Below, one piece after another: positions 14,591-22,162 of a stretch of DNA of 50,464 nucleotides. A model generated the notes under the pieces. The model was not told where the DNA came from. It worked only from the letters and a program-made list of their open reading frames with translations, and did no database searches. The number at the start of each line of letters is the position of its first letter. Position 1 is the stretch's first letter. Source of the DNA: Gammaproteobacteria bacterium (lineage in GTDB: Bacteria > Pseudomonadota > Gammaproteobacteria > Steroidobacterales > XN24); the NCBI GenBank assembly GCA_029287575.1, contig JARFQW010000074.1, forward strand, positions 1 to 50,464, written 5' to 3'. The position numbers were made by a program, and so were the translations under genes.

Positions 14591-16360
14591 ATGGCGATCC
14601 GGGCTGTCTCTGGCTCTCTTCGGGCATTGTCCGTTCTTTCCACGTGCGCATTCGCCACCTCGCTGGCCCTGGCCGACGGCAGCGAAACCCTTGGCGACCC
14701 GGCAGGTCTGGATCTGTTGCCAGGCACCGGTTACGCGGCCGCCGGCATCGGGCTGTCCCTGGGCCAGCCGGCCGGCATCAGTCTGTCGATACCACCCCAT
14801 GCCGAGGTCGTTCAGGCGATCCTGTACTGGGAAGGCAACTCACCCACGCCCATGGACGTGCCGGACAGCGACACGATTAAGGTCAACGGCACCGACGTTA
14901 CCGGCCGTTTCATCGGCGGCGCGATCGGCGCGGATACGGGTGCCACCCAGTTTCTCACCTACCGGGCCGACATCACCGCCACCGGCGCTGTGCAGCCCGG
15001 CGACAATACGATCAGCGTCTCCGGAATGGATTTCGGCCAGAACAACGGTGCCGGCATCCTTGCGGTCATCGACGAGGGCGGCACGGGCGCGACTCTTCTG
15101 TTGAAGGACGGCAGCGACCGGGCCTTCGTGGGCTCCTCGGCGCCGATGGACACCACGGTGCCCCAGCTGTTCAGCTTCGACGCCGCCGGGGTCGCCCGCT
15201 CCGCCACCCTGGTGCTGCTGTTCTCGGACGTCTCGGGCCGGGTTTCCGGTGAATCGGATCTGCGACCCAACCGCATTGCCGTGTGGCTTGGCAATGATCT
15301 TGGCAGCGCACCGACCCTGGTGCTGGACAACGCGCTGGCCAGCAACGACGGCGAGGAATGGGACACACTCGTCGTACCCGTCGAGATTCCCGCCGGCGAA
15401 ACGCTCCTCCAGGTTCAGGCCCTTTCCGAGGGCGACGGGGGCACGCCGGCCTCATTTACGTGGATTGCCGCCGGGCTCAGCGTTCCACTGCCGGCTGCCG
15501 GCGGCGAAGGCTGCTCGGCCGGCTACTGGAGCGTAGATGCCAGCGGCCCAACCTGGCCGGAGCCTTACACCCCGGCAACGCCGTTTGCCGACGTGTTCGA
15601 CGGCAGCTTCGGTGACCTCAGCCTCGGCGACGTGGTGAGCCAGGCAGGCAACGGTCTGGTCGGGCTCGGACGCCAGGCCGTGGCGGCATTGCTGAACGCC
15701 GCGTCCGGCGGCGTGGACTACGACCTGAGCGCGGGTGAGGTGATCGATACCTATCTCCAGGCCGTCGCCGGCGACGCCAACGATATCGACTCCGCCGCTG
15801 CCTACCTGGCGGCATTCAGCGCCCAGGGCTGCGGCCTCGGGGACGACCCGGGCGACCTCCCGGTCCCGGTGGACGAAGGCGCGGGTGACCCGGGCGAAAG
15901 CGACGGTTCCGGCGAGAACGGTGACCCCGTTCCGGGCGATCCGATTGATCCCGGCGAGCCCACCGACCCGGGTGACGGCGGCGAGACTTCCGGCGGCGGC
16001 GGTTCGGACGATGACCCGGATCCGGCAGCCGGTGGCGAAACCGGCGGCGGCACCGATCCCGGCGCGAGCGACAGCAGCGCCGAGACTGCCGGCGGCGGCG
16101 ACCCGGACACGACCGGCGGCTCCGGCGAGGGGTCCGGTGGCGACACCTCGAGTGACGCGGAAGGCGGCTCGGACGACGAAACGACCGGCGACGCGAGTTC
16201 CGGCGATACGTCAACGCTCCCACCGACGGTGGTTACGCCCACCGGCGCCTTCCCGGTCCGCAGCCGTGCCGGTGGCGGATCCACGGGGCTGGTCTTCCTG
16301 ACACTTCTGGCCGGCGTCGCGGGCGTCCGCCGGGCCGCCGCGCGAGCCGCGGCTTCATAG
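14591..16360 (+). CDS. secreted protein with GlyGly-CTERM-type anchor, copy 2
   Basis: A 589-residue paralog of the preceding gene. The two align without gaps from the signal peptide through the beta domain; Cys308 (GCSAGYW) even falls at the same residue number. The second module diverges more (GPTWPEPYTPATPFADVFDGSF). Unlike copy 1 it has an acidic Gly/Asp/Pro/Thr-rich linker of about 130 residues (roughly 417-545), a likely flexible stalk. The tail is GGGSTG (from 561), FLTLLAGVAGV, RR, again GlyGly-CTERM-like. The ATG at 14591 is chosen because GGGGGG lies six bases upstream and the protein then starts like copy 1; an open frame upstream lacks such a site. A tandem duplication followed by linker growth is the simplest history. 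Confidence 0.82.
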   Translation: MAIRAVSGSLRALSVLSTCAFATSLALADGSETLGDPAGLDLLPGTGYAAAGIGLSLGQPAGISLSIPPHAEVVQAILYWEGNSPTPMDVPDSDTIKVNGTDVTGRFIGGAIGADTGATQFLTYRADITATGAVQPGDNTISVSGMDFGQNNGAGILAVIDEGGTGATLLLKDGSDRAFVGSSAPMDTTVPQLFSFDAAGVARSATLVLLFSDVSGRVSGESDLRPNRIAVWLGNDLGSAPTLVLDNALASNDGEEWDTLVVPVEIPAGETLLQVQALSEGDGGTPASFTWIAAGLSVPLPAAGGEGCSAGYWSVDASGPTWPEPYTPATPFADVFDGSFGDLSLGDVVSQAGNGLVGLGRQAVAALLNAASGGVDYDLSAGEVIDTYLQAVAGDANDIDSAAAYLAAFSAQGCGLGDDPGDLPVPVDEGAGDPGESDGSGENGDPVPGDPIDPGEPTDPGDGGETSGGGGSDDDPDPAAGGETGGGTDPGASDSSAETAGGGDPDTTGGSGEGSGGDTSSDAEGGSDDETTGDASSGDTSTLPPTVVTPTGAFPVRSRAGGGSTGLVFLTLLAGVAGVRRAAARAAAS

Positions 16361-16455
16361 CGGGTGACGGGAAAATCGCGGCTTCGATGTAACCCTTCGC
16401 GGCCGCGGCGCGTCTCAAGGAATGAGACTCTCTCTGTGACAGCGTTTCCTTTACT

Positions 16456-16482
16456 GGCCGGGCATTTGCCCGGTCTTTTTTT
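16456..16482 (+). terminator. intrinsic terminator after GlyGly-CTERM copy 2
   Basis: GGCCGGGC (16456-16463), loop ATTT, GCCCGGTC (16468-16475), then seven T (16476-16482). It lies about 95 bases after the stop codon and before the convergent thiO gene. Confidence 0.88.
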
Positions 16483-16526
16483 GCCTTGTTGCAGGCGGCC
16501 CATCCGGGCCCGCGCCGGACGACCGT

Positions 16527-17639
16527 CTAGCGGGGTTTCAGCCGGAGGGCCGGATCATATGGCATCGGGTCCACGCAGGGTGTTTCACCAAGTACCAGGT
16601 TACGGGTCAGGCACGCGGACGCCGGCGCGATCGTGATGCCGTTTCTGAAATGGCCGGCGCACATCCACAGGCCTGTCGTCTGCCGGACCTTGCCGATCAT
16701 GGGCACGCCACCGGGCGCCTCGGGCCGCAGCCCCGACCAGTGACCTTCCACCGGCACGCCCTCCAGCGCCGGGACCATGTCCGCGGCAGCCGCGGCGAGC
16801 TCCTCGGAGGCCCGCTTCGTGGTGCCCTTGTCGTAGCCGGTGGCCTCTACGGTGCTACCGACAATGACCACACCGTCGCGCCTCGGAATCACGTAGCGCC
16901 CCTTGTGCTGGACGATGTGGCCGACCGTGCCGGGCTCCACCTTGAAGTGGATCATCTGGCCGCGCACGGGGCGGATCGGAACCTCTGCCCCCACCCGTTC
17001 CAGAACCCGGCCGGTCCATGCGCCCGCGGTGATGACCACCCGGTCCGTCACCAGCCGGCCCATCTCGGTGTCGACACCGGCCACCCGGTCGGTCCCCCCG
17101 TTGGCGGTCACGACGCTGGCTTCACCCGCCCCTTCGAGCAGACGCACGCCCTTCGCCCGGGCGGAATTCACCAGGGCATCCATGAAACGCGGGTTGCGCA
17201 CCTGGGCGACGTGGGGCAGCCACAGGGCGGGAGCCGCACGCACTTCCGGCGCAATGTCGCCCATGGCCTCCGCGCCGATATTGCGGATCACCAGGTCGTG
17301 TGCGGCGGCCCAGACCTCGGCGTCGGCCGGGCGTTCCGGCTCCAGCACCACCATCCCGGAACGGATCCATTCCACATCCAGCCCGGTCTCCCCCTCCAGG
17401 TCGCCGGCGATGCCCGGGTACCGGGTCTGGCTCCAGGCCGCAAGGGTCGTGATGGGTTCCGGCGCCAGCCACGGTTCCAGCGGGGACAGAATGCCGCCCG
17501 CGGCCCGGGATGCCTCCCGGCCCGCCCGGGCCCGCTCCACGAGGGTCACATTCATGCCGGCGCCGGCCAGTTCCCGGGACAGCATGAGCCCCATGACGCC
17601 GGCGCCGATGACAACGATATCGGGATGCTTCTCGGTCAT
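16527..17639 (-). CDS. thiO: glycine oxidase ThiO (FAD-dependent)
   Basis: A 370-residue DAO-family flavoenzyme with N-terminal IVVIGAGVMGLMLSREL, then VERARAGREASRAAGGILSPLEPW, typical of ThiO. Later motifs are VRGQMIHF, RYVIPRRDGVVIVGSTVE, and near the C-terminus WSGLRPEAPGGVPMIG and GHFRNGITIAPAS. ThiO oxidises glycine to iminoglycine, used to build the thiazole of thiamine. No thi genes lie nearby. In P. aeruginosa a related oxidase gene (PA4548, from memory) also sits next to fimT, so the neighbourhood rather than a thiamine operon explains its place here. The ATG at 17639 is chosen because AGAGGAAGG is directly upstream and residue 1 is just before the Rossmann strand. It is convergent with the GlyGly-CTERM genes. 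Confidence 0.88.
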   Translation of the reverse strand: MTEKHPDIVVIGAGVMGLMLSRELAGAGMNVTLVERARAGREASRAAGGILSPLEPWLAPEPITTLAAWSQTRYPGIAGDLEGETGLDVEWIRSGMVVLEPERPADAEVWAAAHDLVIRNIGAEAMGDIAPEVRAAPALWLPHVAQVRNPRFMDALVNSARAKGVRLLEGAGEASVVTANGGTDRVAGVDTEMGRLVTDRVVITAGAWTGRVLERVGAEVPIRPVRGQMIHFKVEPGTVGHIVQHKGRYVIPRRDGVVIVGSTVEATGYDKGTTKRASEELAAAAADMVPALEGVPVEGHWSGLRPEAPGGVPMIGKVRQTTGLWMCAGHFRNGITIAPASACLTRNLVLGETPCVDPMPYDPALRLKPR

Positions 17640-17795
17640 CCTTCCTCTGTGAGTTTCAGGATAATCGATCAACCATATCAAGAGGCCGGCACGACTTGAA
17701 AGGCTGGCGGAACAATTGGGCCGACCTGTGGTTTCTGGCGTAACGCCGTCGGCTCCGGTAGATTCCCGCCTCATCGGGATTCGGAAACCCCTTTC

Positions 17796-18158
17796 ATGTT
17801 CAACCTGGTCGGACTCTTGCTGCTGGTGGCGGGCATCACCTTTACGGTGCTGGAGTATCGCCGTTACAAGGGCAGCGCCGAATGGGGCAACTGGCTGTTC
17901 GTGAAGATCTCCACGCTGGTCTGGCTGTTCGCCGCGGGGCTCTGCGCGTGGCTCTGGGCGCGCCCCATCAACAACGTCGAGGCGCTGGTCGAGTTCTTCG
18001 CCATGGCCCTGTGGGGACTGCTCCTGGGCGTGGGTTTCGGCGCCGTTCTTGGCAAGAAACAGGGCTTCGGGGCCGGTCGCGGCGCCCTGCTGGCCTCGTC
18101 CACGCTGGCATTCGGTGCCTCGGCCGTCCTTCTGACGCTGCACGACTATTTCGGCTGA
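17796..18158 (+). CDS. small four-helix membrane protein, unknown
   Basis: A 120-residue protein with four predicted membrane segments (about 2-19, 37-55, 66-85, 95-114) joined by short loops. A basic YRRYKGSAEWGNW loop follows the first helix. No cysteine pairs or catalytic motifs are visible, and I do not recognise the family. It lies between thiO and fimT and reads toward fimT. A role with the pilus genes is only suggested by position. Confidence 0.7.
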   Translation: MFNLVGLLLLVAGITFTVLEYRRYKGSAEWGNWLFVKISTLVWLFAAGLCAWLWARPINNVEALVEFFAMALWGLLLGVGFGAVLGKKQGFGAGRGALLASSTLAFGASAVLLTLHDYFG

Positions 18159-18240
18159 AGCCGGCGCCTTTCCGGCGGGTATTCTGGTCTTTTTGACCCG
18201 TTAGCGCCCCTGCGCCGGCCCGGCGCGCCATGCCACGCTA

Positions 18241-18263
18241 CCTCCGACACCGGACGTCGGAGG
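18241..18263 (+). promoter_or_regulatory. hairpin covering the fimT ribosome binding site
   Basis: CCTCCGAC (18241-18248) pairs perfectly with GTCGGAGG (18256-18263) over a 7-nt loop. The 3' arm contains GGAGG, the ribosome binding site for the ATG at 18274 (ten bases away). In the folded message the site would be closed, so translation of fimT would depend on melting or a trans factor. Confidence 0.55.
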
Positions 18264-18273
18264 CAACGCGGCA

Positions 18274-18819
18274 ATGGAAGGTGCCGACAATCGCAAGCAG
18301 GCGGGCTTCACCCTCGTAGAACTGATCATCGCGATGATGGTGGCCGCGGTCGTGCTGTCACTGGCCGTGCCCGCCTTCGGCGACATCGCGCTCAATGCGC
18401 GCCGGACCACCGTGGTCAACGCCCTCGTGCGCGACGTGCACCTGGCCCGCAGCGAGACCCACAAGCGTGCCCGCACCGTCAGCGTATGCGCCTCCGACGG
18501 CGGCCGCCAGTGCGCCCTGACCGGCCAGGCGTGGCACCTGGGATGGCTGGTATTCGTCAATCTGGACCGGGACGAGCCGCCCCGGGTGGATCCGGGCGAG
18601 CCGGTGCTGTTCGCCCGTCCCGGCTTCGAACAGGGCCGGCTCACGGCCAATCGCCGGGCTTTCCACTTCCGGCCGTTCAACAAGCGCTCCACCGCGGGGA
18701 CGCTGGTCTACTGCGACCGGCGGGGCTCACCGGCCGCCCGCGCCGTGATCGTGTCGGCCACCGGCCGGCCCCGAGTGTCCGCGCGCGATCCGGCGCGGCG
18801 GCCGCTGCCGTGTCCCTAG
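18274..18819 (+). CDS. fimT: FimT-like minor pseudopilin (GspH/FimT family)
   Basis: A 181-residue type IV pilin-like protein. A short leader ends at Gly11, then Phe12 and FTLVELIIAMMVAAVV with Glu16 at +5, the class III signal processed by PilD. The globular part has the GspH/FimT pattern (NALVRDVHLARSETHKRARTVSVCASDG) with three cysteines and a C-terminal VIVSATGRPRV strand. It is expected at the pilus tip or assembly complex in the inner membrane and periplasm; FimT proteins have also been linked to DNA binding in natural transformation. It stands alone, 333 bases before the fimU operon, as in P. aeruginosa. Its translation start lies behind a hairpin. Confidence 0.85.
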   Translation: MEGADNRKQAGFTLVELIIAMMVAAVVLSLAVPAFGDIALNARRTTVVNALVRDVHLARSETHKRARTVSVCASDGGRQCALTGQAWHLGWLVFVNLDRDEPPRVDPGEPVLFARPGFEQGRLTANRRAFHFRPFNKRSTAGTLVYCDRRGSPAARAVIVSATGRPRVSARDPARRPLPCP

Positions 18820-19048
18820 GCGCAAGAGCTCACCGGTGGGCTCCGCAGATCCAGGGCCCATGAGTTTGTCCACAGCCCCGGTTACCGCGCCCAGACCGGC
18901 ATCGCCCTCCCGGGCCTGGACACGGTCTCCTGATGGCCCGGGTTCCCGATGCGGCGTTGACGGGTCGCGAGGCGGCGCCGCCATGCGGCATCACGAACCG
19001 CAATGTCGCGTTCCCGGGACACCTGGCAGAGGCGGCCCGGGAGAGAAG

Positions 19049-19064
19049 TGTGAAGCGGGTCACA
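19049..19064. promoter_or_regulatory. perfect CRP/Vfr-type site upstream of the pilus operon
   Basis: TGTGAAGCGGGTCACA matches TGTGA-N6-TCACA at all ten half-site bases, 88 bases before the fimU ATG. The P. aeruginosa CRP homolog Vfr recognises this type of site and controls type IV pilus genes, so a CRP-family activator is the likely ligand here. No such regulator gene is in the window. Confidence 0.72.
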
Positions 19065-19078
19065 CTCGCTGTTTTCTA

Positions 19079-19110
19079 CCGCTCGTCGGTGTCCGCACGC
19101 CGCTCGTCGG
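19079..19110 (+). promoter_or_regulatory. two CCGCTCGTCGG direct repeats, AlgR-box-like
   Basis: CCGCTCGTCGG occurs at 19079-19089 and 19100-19110, exactly 21 bases apart, two turns of the helix, so two protein subunits would bind the same face. The first nine bases match the AlgR consensus CCGTTCGTC (from memory) at eight positions. AlgR directly activates the fimU-pilVWXY1Y2E operon in P. aeruginosa, the same operon as here. The repeats start 15 bases after the CRP-type site. Confidence 0.6.
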
Positions 19111-19152
19111 AAAAATTCGCCTGCAGATTGAGGTGGCGTTAGGTTCGCCGCC

Positions 19153-19746
19153 ATGGACAGAAAAGCCCAGACCGGATTCACGCTGATCGAGCTGATGATC
19201 ACCCTCGTGGTGCTCGCCATCATCGCCTCGCTTGCGTTTCCCACGTTCGTCGACGCCGGCCGCAACGGCCGCATGGTGAGCAACGCCAACGACTTCGTGT
19301 CCGCCGTGCACGGCGCCCGCGCAGAGGCCGTCAAGCGGCGCGTCGCCACGGCCATCTGCTCCAGCGACGATCCGACCGCGGCCGACCCGGCCTGTTCCGT
19401 CGGCACCTTCAACGGCTACATCGTGTTCGTGGACGACAACGAGAACGGCGTGGCTGACGCCAGTGACGGCAACGGGATCCGTGACGCCGGCGAGACGGTG
19501 CTGGTCACGCGCGAGGGTGATGACCGGATCACCTTCAACTCCGACGGCCGGGTGATCAGCTTCGCGTCCTCGGGATTCCGCCGCAACGTCCCCGGCTCCG
19601 CCACGCGGCTGGTGCTGTGCGATGAGCGCGGCAACGAGGATCTGGGCTCCGGTGCGTCTACCGCGCGGGCCATTACGGTCAACGCCGCAGGGCGGCCCCA
19701 GGTACTGCGCGAGGTTGCCGACGTGGCCGCGCAGGGCGGCTGCTGA
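19153..19746 (+). CDS. fimU: FimU-like minor pseudopilin (GspH/FimT family)
   Basis: A 197-residue prepilin. The leader ends at Gly8, then FTLIELMITLVVLAIIASLAFP with Glu13 at +5. A GspH-type body (NDFVSAVHGARAEAVKRRVATAICSSDD) contains paired cysteines, with LVLCDERG and AITVNAAGRPQVL near the end. FimU is a minor pilin that caps or primes the type IV pilus with PilV, PilW, PilX, PilE and PilY1. It is the first gene of the operon, preceded by the CRP-type and AlgR-like sites. The ATG at 19153 has only a weak AGG nine bases upstream. Its length is near that of other FimU proteins. The assignment over fimT rests on its place before pilV. Confidence 0.85.
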   Translation: MDRKAQTGFTLIELMITLVVLAIIASLAFPTFVDAGRNGRMVSNANDFVSAVHGARAEAVKRRVATAICSSDDPTAADPACSVGTFNGYIVFVDDNENGVADASDGNGIRDAGETVLVTREGDDRITFNSDGRVISFASSGFRRNVPGSATRLVLCDERGNEDLGSGASTARAITVNAAGRPQVLREVADVAAQGGC

Positions 19747-19805
19747 ACGCATCTGCGGACTACAGCTTTTTTCGAATAACCGCGAGAAAGACGAGAGCGA
19801 AACGG

Positions 19806-20285
19806 ATGGCCAAAACGACATTCCATCGTCCCGGGAACCGCCGCCAGGCCGGCTTCTCCATTGTCGAGGTGCTGGTTGCCCTCATTGTGCTGTCTGTCGG
19901 CATGCTGGGCATCGCGAGCCTCTACGTCGACAGCCTCCGGGCCGGGCGCACCGCCCTGCTCCGTACCCAGGCGGTGTTTCTTGCCACCGACATGGCGGAC
20001 AGGATCCGCGCCAACCCGACCGCCGGGGCCGCTTACGCCCTGGGCGGCGTGAACAACGGCTGTGTCGCCGGCGCCGTGGATTCGGTGGACTGCACTCCGG
20101 TGGAAATGGCAGCCCAGGACATCTTCAACTGGCAGGCCCAGATCGGCCTGCTTCTGCCAGCCGGCGCTAACGGGGCCGTGCTGCACAACGGGGCCACGCT
20201 GCCGGACACCTACACGATTTCGGTGACCTGGCCGGAGGCCGGTCAGCCCGGCGACGCCAATTACGTTCTGAACGTACAAATCTGA
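19806..20285 (+). CDS. pilV: type IV pilus minor pilin PilV
   Basis: A 159-residue prepilin. A 16-residue leader ends in Gly, then FSIVEVLVALIVLSVGMLGIASLY with Glu21 at +5. The segment following (RTQAVFLATDMADRIRANP) is typical of PilV. Two cysteines are in the middle (NGCVAG and VDCTP). It is inserted in the inner membrane and incorporated near the pilus tip with the other minor pilins. It lies between fimU and pilW, with only 12 bases between its stop and the pilW start used here. Confidence 0.9.
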   Translation: MAKTTFHRPGNRRQAGFSIVEVLVALIVLSVGMLGIASLYVDSLRAGRTALLRTQAVFLATDMADRIRANPTAGAAYALGGVNNGCVAGAVDSVDCTPVEMAAQDIFNWQAQIGLLLPAGANGAVLHNGATLPDTYTISVTWPEAGQPGDANYVLNVQI

Positions 20286-20297
20286 GGAATGCACGGA

Positions 20298-21302
20298 ATG
20301 AACGGACTCAGGAAAAACGCTCACCGTACCGCGCGTGCCCGTCACCAGGCCGGCCTGACCCTGGTCGAGATGATGATTGCGCTGGCTATCGGCTCCTTCC
20401 TCATGATCGGCGCGGTCAGCGTGTTCGTGAACGGCCGCGACGCCCAGCGCACCAGCGACACCCTCGCGCGAATGCAGGAGAACGCCCGTCTTGCCCTTAG
20501 CGTGCTCGAGACCGAGCTGCTGCATGCCGGCTACTGGGGCATGAACAGCACGCCGGGACTGATTCAGGGAACCGCCGATGACGGCGACCCGGTCGCCTTT
20601 CCGGTCGCCGGTGACTGCGGGGTGAATTTCTCCGTGAACCTGTTGCGGCCGATTGACGGCGTGAACAACGGGTATGGCCTGGGCTGCGCGGCCAACGGCG
20701 GCGGCGCCCAGCCCAACGCCGACACGCTGGTGATCCGGCGCGCCTCGATTGCGCCCACGCCCCCGACGGCGGGCCGCCTGCAGGTACAGACCGACCGGCT
20801 CCGGGGACAGATCTTCAACAACGGCGCCGTACCGGGCGGCTTCCCGCCCGCCCCTGACTCGGCCACCCATGACCTGGTGACCCGCGCCTACTACATCGCC
20901 CAGGGCTCCTCCGTCGGCGCCAACGTCCCGGGCCTGCGCCGCAAGACGCTGCAGGCGGGGCCGGCCATCGCCGACGAGGAAATCATTCCCGGCGTGGAGG
21001 ACTTCCAGGTCCAACTGGGGGTGGACACGAGCCTGCCTGGGACCGCCGGACGTGGCACGGTGAACCGCTACGTCAACCCGGGCCACGCGATCCTGGATCC
21101 TGCGAGCCCGCTGTTCGATCCCGACGCCCAGGTCGTGGCGGTGCGCCTGTGGCTGGTGCTGCGTTCGGAGAACCAGGAAGGCAGCTTCCGGGACGACCGC
21201 CCGCGCACCTACGCCGACCAGGACCGCGCCGCCACCAACGACCGCTTCCGGCGCGCCCTGGTATCGAAAACCATCTTCCTGAGAAACCGGCGGAGCATCT
21301 GA
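20298..21302 (+). CDS. pilW: type IV pilus minor pilin PilW
   Basis: A 334-residue prepilin. A 19-residue leader ends in Gly, then LTLVEMMIALAIGSFLMIGAV with Glu24 at +5, followed by NGRDAQRTSDTLARMQENARLAL and ELLHAGYWGM, the usual PilW start. The large globular domain fits PilW size and role in the minor pilin priming complex. The ATG at 20298 is preferred: GAGGA is nine bases upstream, while the in-frame ATG at 20289 directly abuts that site. The stop is two bases before the pilX start, so translation is probably coupled. Confidence 0.9.
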   Translation: MNGLRKNAHRTARARHQAGLTLVEMMIALAIGSFLMIGAVSVFVNGRDAQRTSDTLARMQENARLALSVLETELLHAGYWGMNSTPGLIQGTADDGDPVAFPVAGDCGVNFSVNLLRPIDGVNNGYGLGCAANGGGAQPNADTLVIRRASIAPTPPTAGRLQVQTDRLRGQIFNNGAVPGGFPPAPDSATHDLVTRAYYIAQGSSVGANVPGLRRKTLQAGPAIADEEIIPGVEDFQVQLGVDTSLPGTAGRGTVNRYVNPGHAILDPASPLFDPDAQVVAVRLWLVLRSENQEGSFRDDRPRTYADQDRAATNDRFRRALVSKTIFLRNRRSI

Positions 21303-21304
21303 CG

Positions 21305-21772
21305 ATGACACCGACCCTGAAATCCACGATTCCGGCAGTCCCGCGGCGCGAGCGCGGCGCCGCCCTTGTCACTAGCCTGATCCTGCTGCTGATCCTGACC
21401 ATCGTCGCGATCTCCGGCATGAACACGGCGACTCTCGAGCTGGTCATGGCCGGCAACACCCAGTTCCAGGAGAACGCGTTCCAGGCGGCGGAGACCGGTA
21501 TCGACCGGGCCATCGCCAGCCGCAACTTCTCCACGGCCACCCCGGTGGTTGTGCCGGCAACGGCGATGCCCAATGGCGCCACGTTCCAGACCACGACCGC
21601 CTACCAGGAGGCCACCGCGGTCCCCACAGGCGGATTCAGCATGGGACTGGAGTCGGGCTTTGCCGCCTACCACTTCGATACCCGTTCACAGGGCCAGGCC
21701 CAGCGCGGCGCGGCCTCTATCCATGACCAGTCGTTCTATGTCGTCGGCCCGGGTGCCGGTAGCAACCCGTAG
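21305..21772 (+). CDS. pilX: type IV pilus minor pilin PilX
   Basis: A 155-residue protein with the PilX N-terminal signature: RRERGAALVTSLILLLILTIVAISGM (about 14-39), then ELVMAGNTQFQENAFQAAETGIDRAIA. PilX works with PilW and PilY1 in pilus assembly and, in Neisseria, in aggregation. The typical Glu at +5 is not present after the Gly18 cleavage point, as in many PilX proteins. The ATG at 21305 follows the pilW stop by two bases, with GGAG about nine bases upstream inside pilW. Confidence 0.88.
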   Translation: MTPTLKSTIPAVPRRERGAALVTSLILLLILTIVAISGMNTATLELVMAGNTQFQENAFQAAETGIDRAIASRNFSTATPVVVPATAMPNGATFQTTTAYQEATAVPTGGFSMGLESGFAAYHFDTRSQGQAQRGAASIHDQSFYVVGPGAGSNP

Positions 21773-21790
21773 CGCCAAGGAGTGCTCACC

Positions 21791-22132
21791 ATGAAACGGA
21801 ACATTTCAGTCCTTGCGGCGTTGGCCGGCCTTGCCCTCGCGGGAACGACCCACGCCCAACACGCCCTCCAGACCACGGAAGAGGCGCTGGAAAGCGAGCC
21901 CTCCCTGGTCATGCTGCCGTCTGCCGGTATCGGCAGCCTCACGGCGAAACAATGCCGGGATTGCGAAGACATCCAGCTGACCATGGATGCCTCCGCCCAG
22001 CTGATCATCAACGGCCAGCCGGTGACCTTCGCTGATTTCCAGGATGCCGCCATCCGCAGCAGGAATGCCTCGCTAATCGTTTTGTACCGCGTCGAAGACC
22101 GGCAGGTGACCCAGCTCCGGCTGGCGAACTAG
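21791..22132 (+). CDS. secreted protein of unknown function between pilX and pilY1
   Basis: A 113-residue protein. A signal peptide, MKRNISVLAALAGLALAGTTHA (cut near 22), is followed by a small mature domain with a CRDC motif (CxxC), a strand-rich INGQPVTFADFQDA segment and a C-terminal VLYRVEDRQVTQL. The start ATG 21791 has AAGGAG eight bases upstream. It is embedded in the pilus operon, 18 bases after pilX and 30 bases before pilY1. I do not recognise the family. P. aeruginosa has the similarly sized pilY2, but after pilY1; homology is not shown. A periplasmic helper for PilX or PilY1 export or folding is a reasonable guess. Confidence 0.8.
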   Translation: MKRNISVLAALAGLALAGTTHAQHALQTTEEALESEPSLVMLPSAGIGSLTAKQCRDCEDIQLTMDASAQLIINGQPVTFADFQDAAIRSRNASLIVLYRVEDRQVTQLRLAN

Positions 22133-22162
22133 ACCGTGGCCTATCGCAGGGAAGGTGATGCC

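Larger units (their letters stand above)
18820..19152 (+). other. regulatory gap between fimT and fimU, no gene seen
   Basis: 333 bases without a credible gene. The second half carries the CRP-type site (19049-19064) and the paired CCGCTCGTCGG repeats (19079-19110), so this is the control region of the pilus operon. I cannot place a confident -10; AAAAAT directly after the second repeat (19111-19116) is the best weak candidate. No terminator for fimT was found. Confidence 0.55.

Noticed and set aside
15846-16230. GC-rich repetitive stretch as a possible DNA repeat array or CRISPR
   Set aside because: It is in frame and encodes the acidic Gly/Asp linker of GlyGly-CTERM copy 2; there are no regular repeat-spacer units. 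No CRISPR array was seen anywhere in the window.
16527-18143. Long N-terminal extension of ThiO
   Set aside because: The first 168 codons overlap another gene antisense and look non-coding; ATG 17639 gives the family start with a ribosome binding site.
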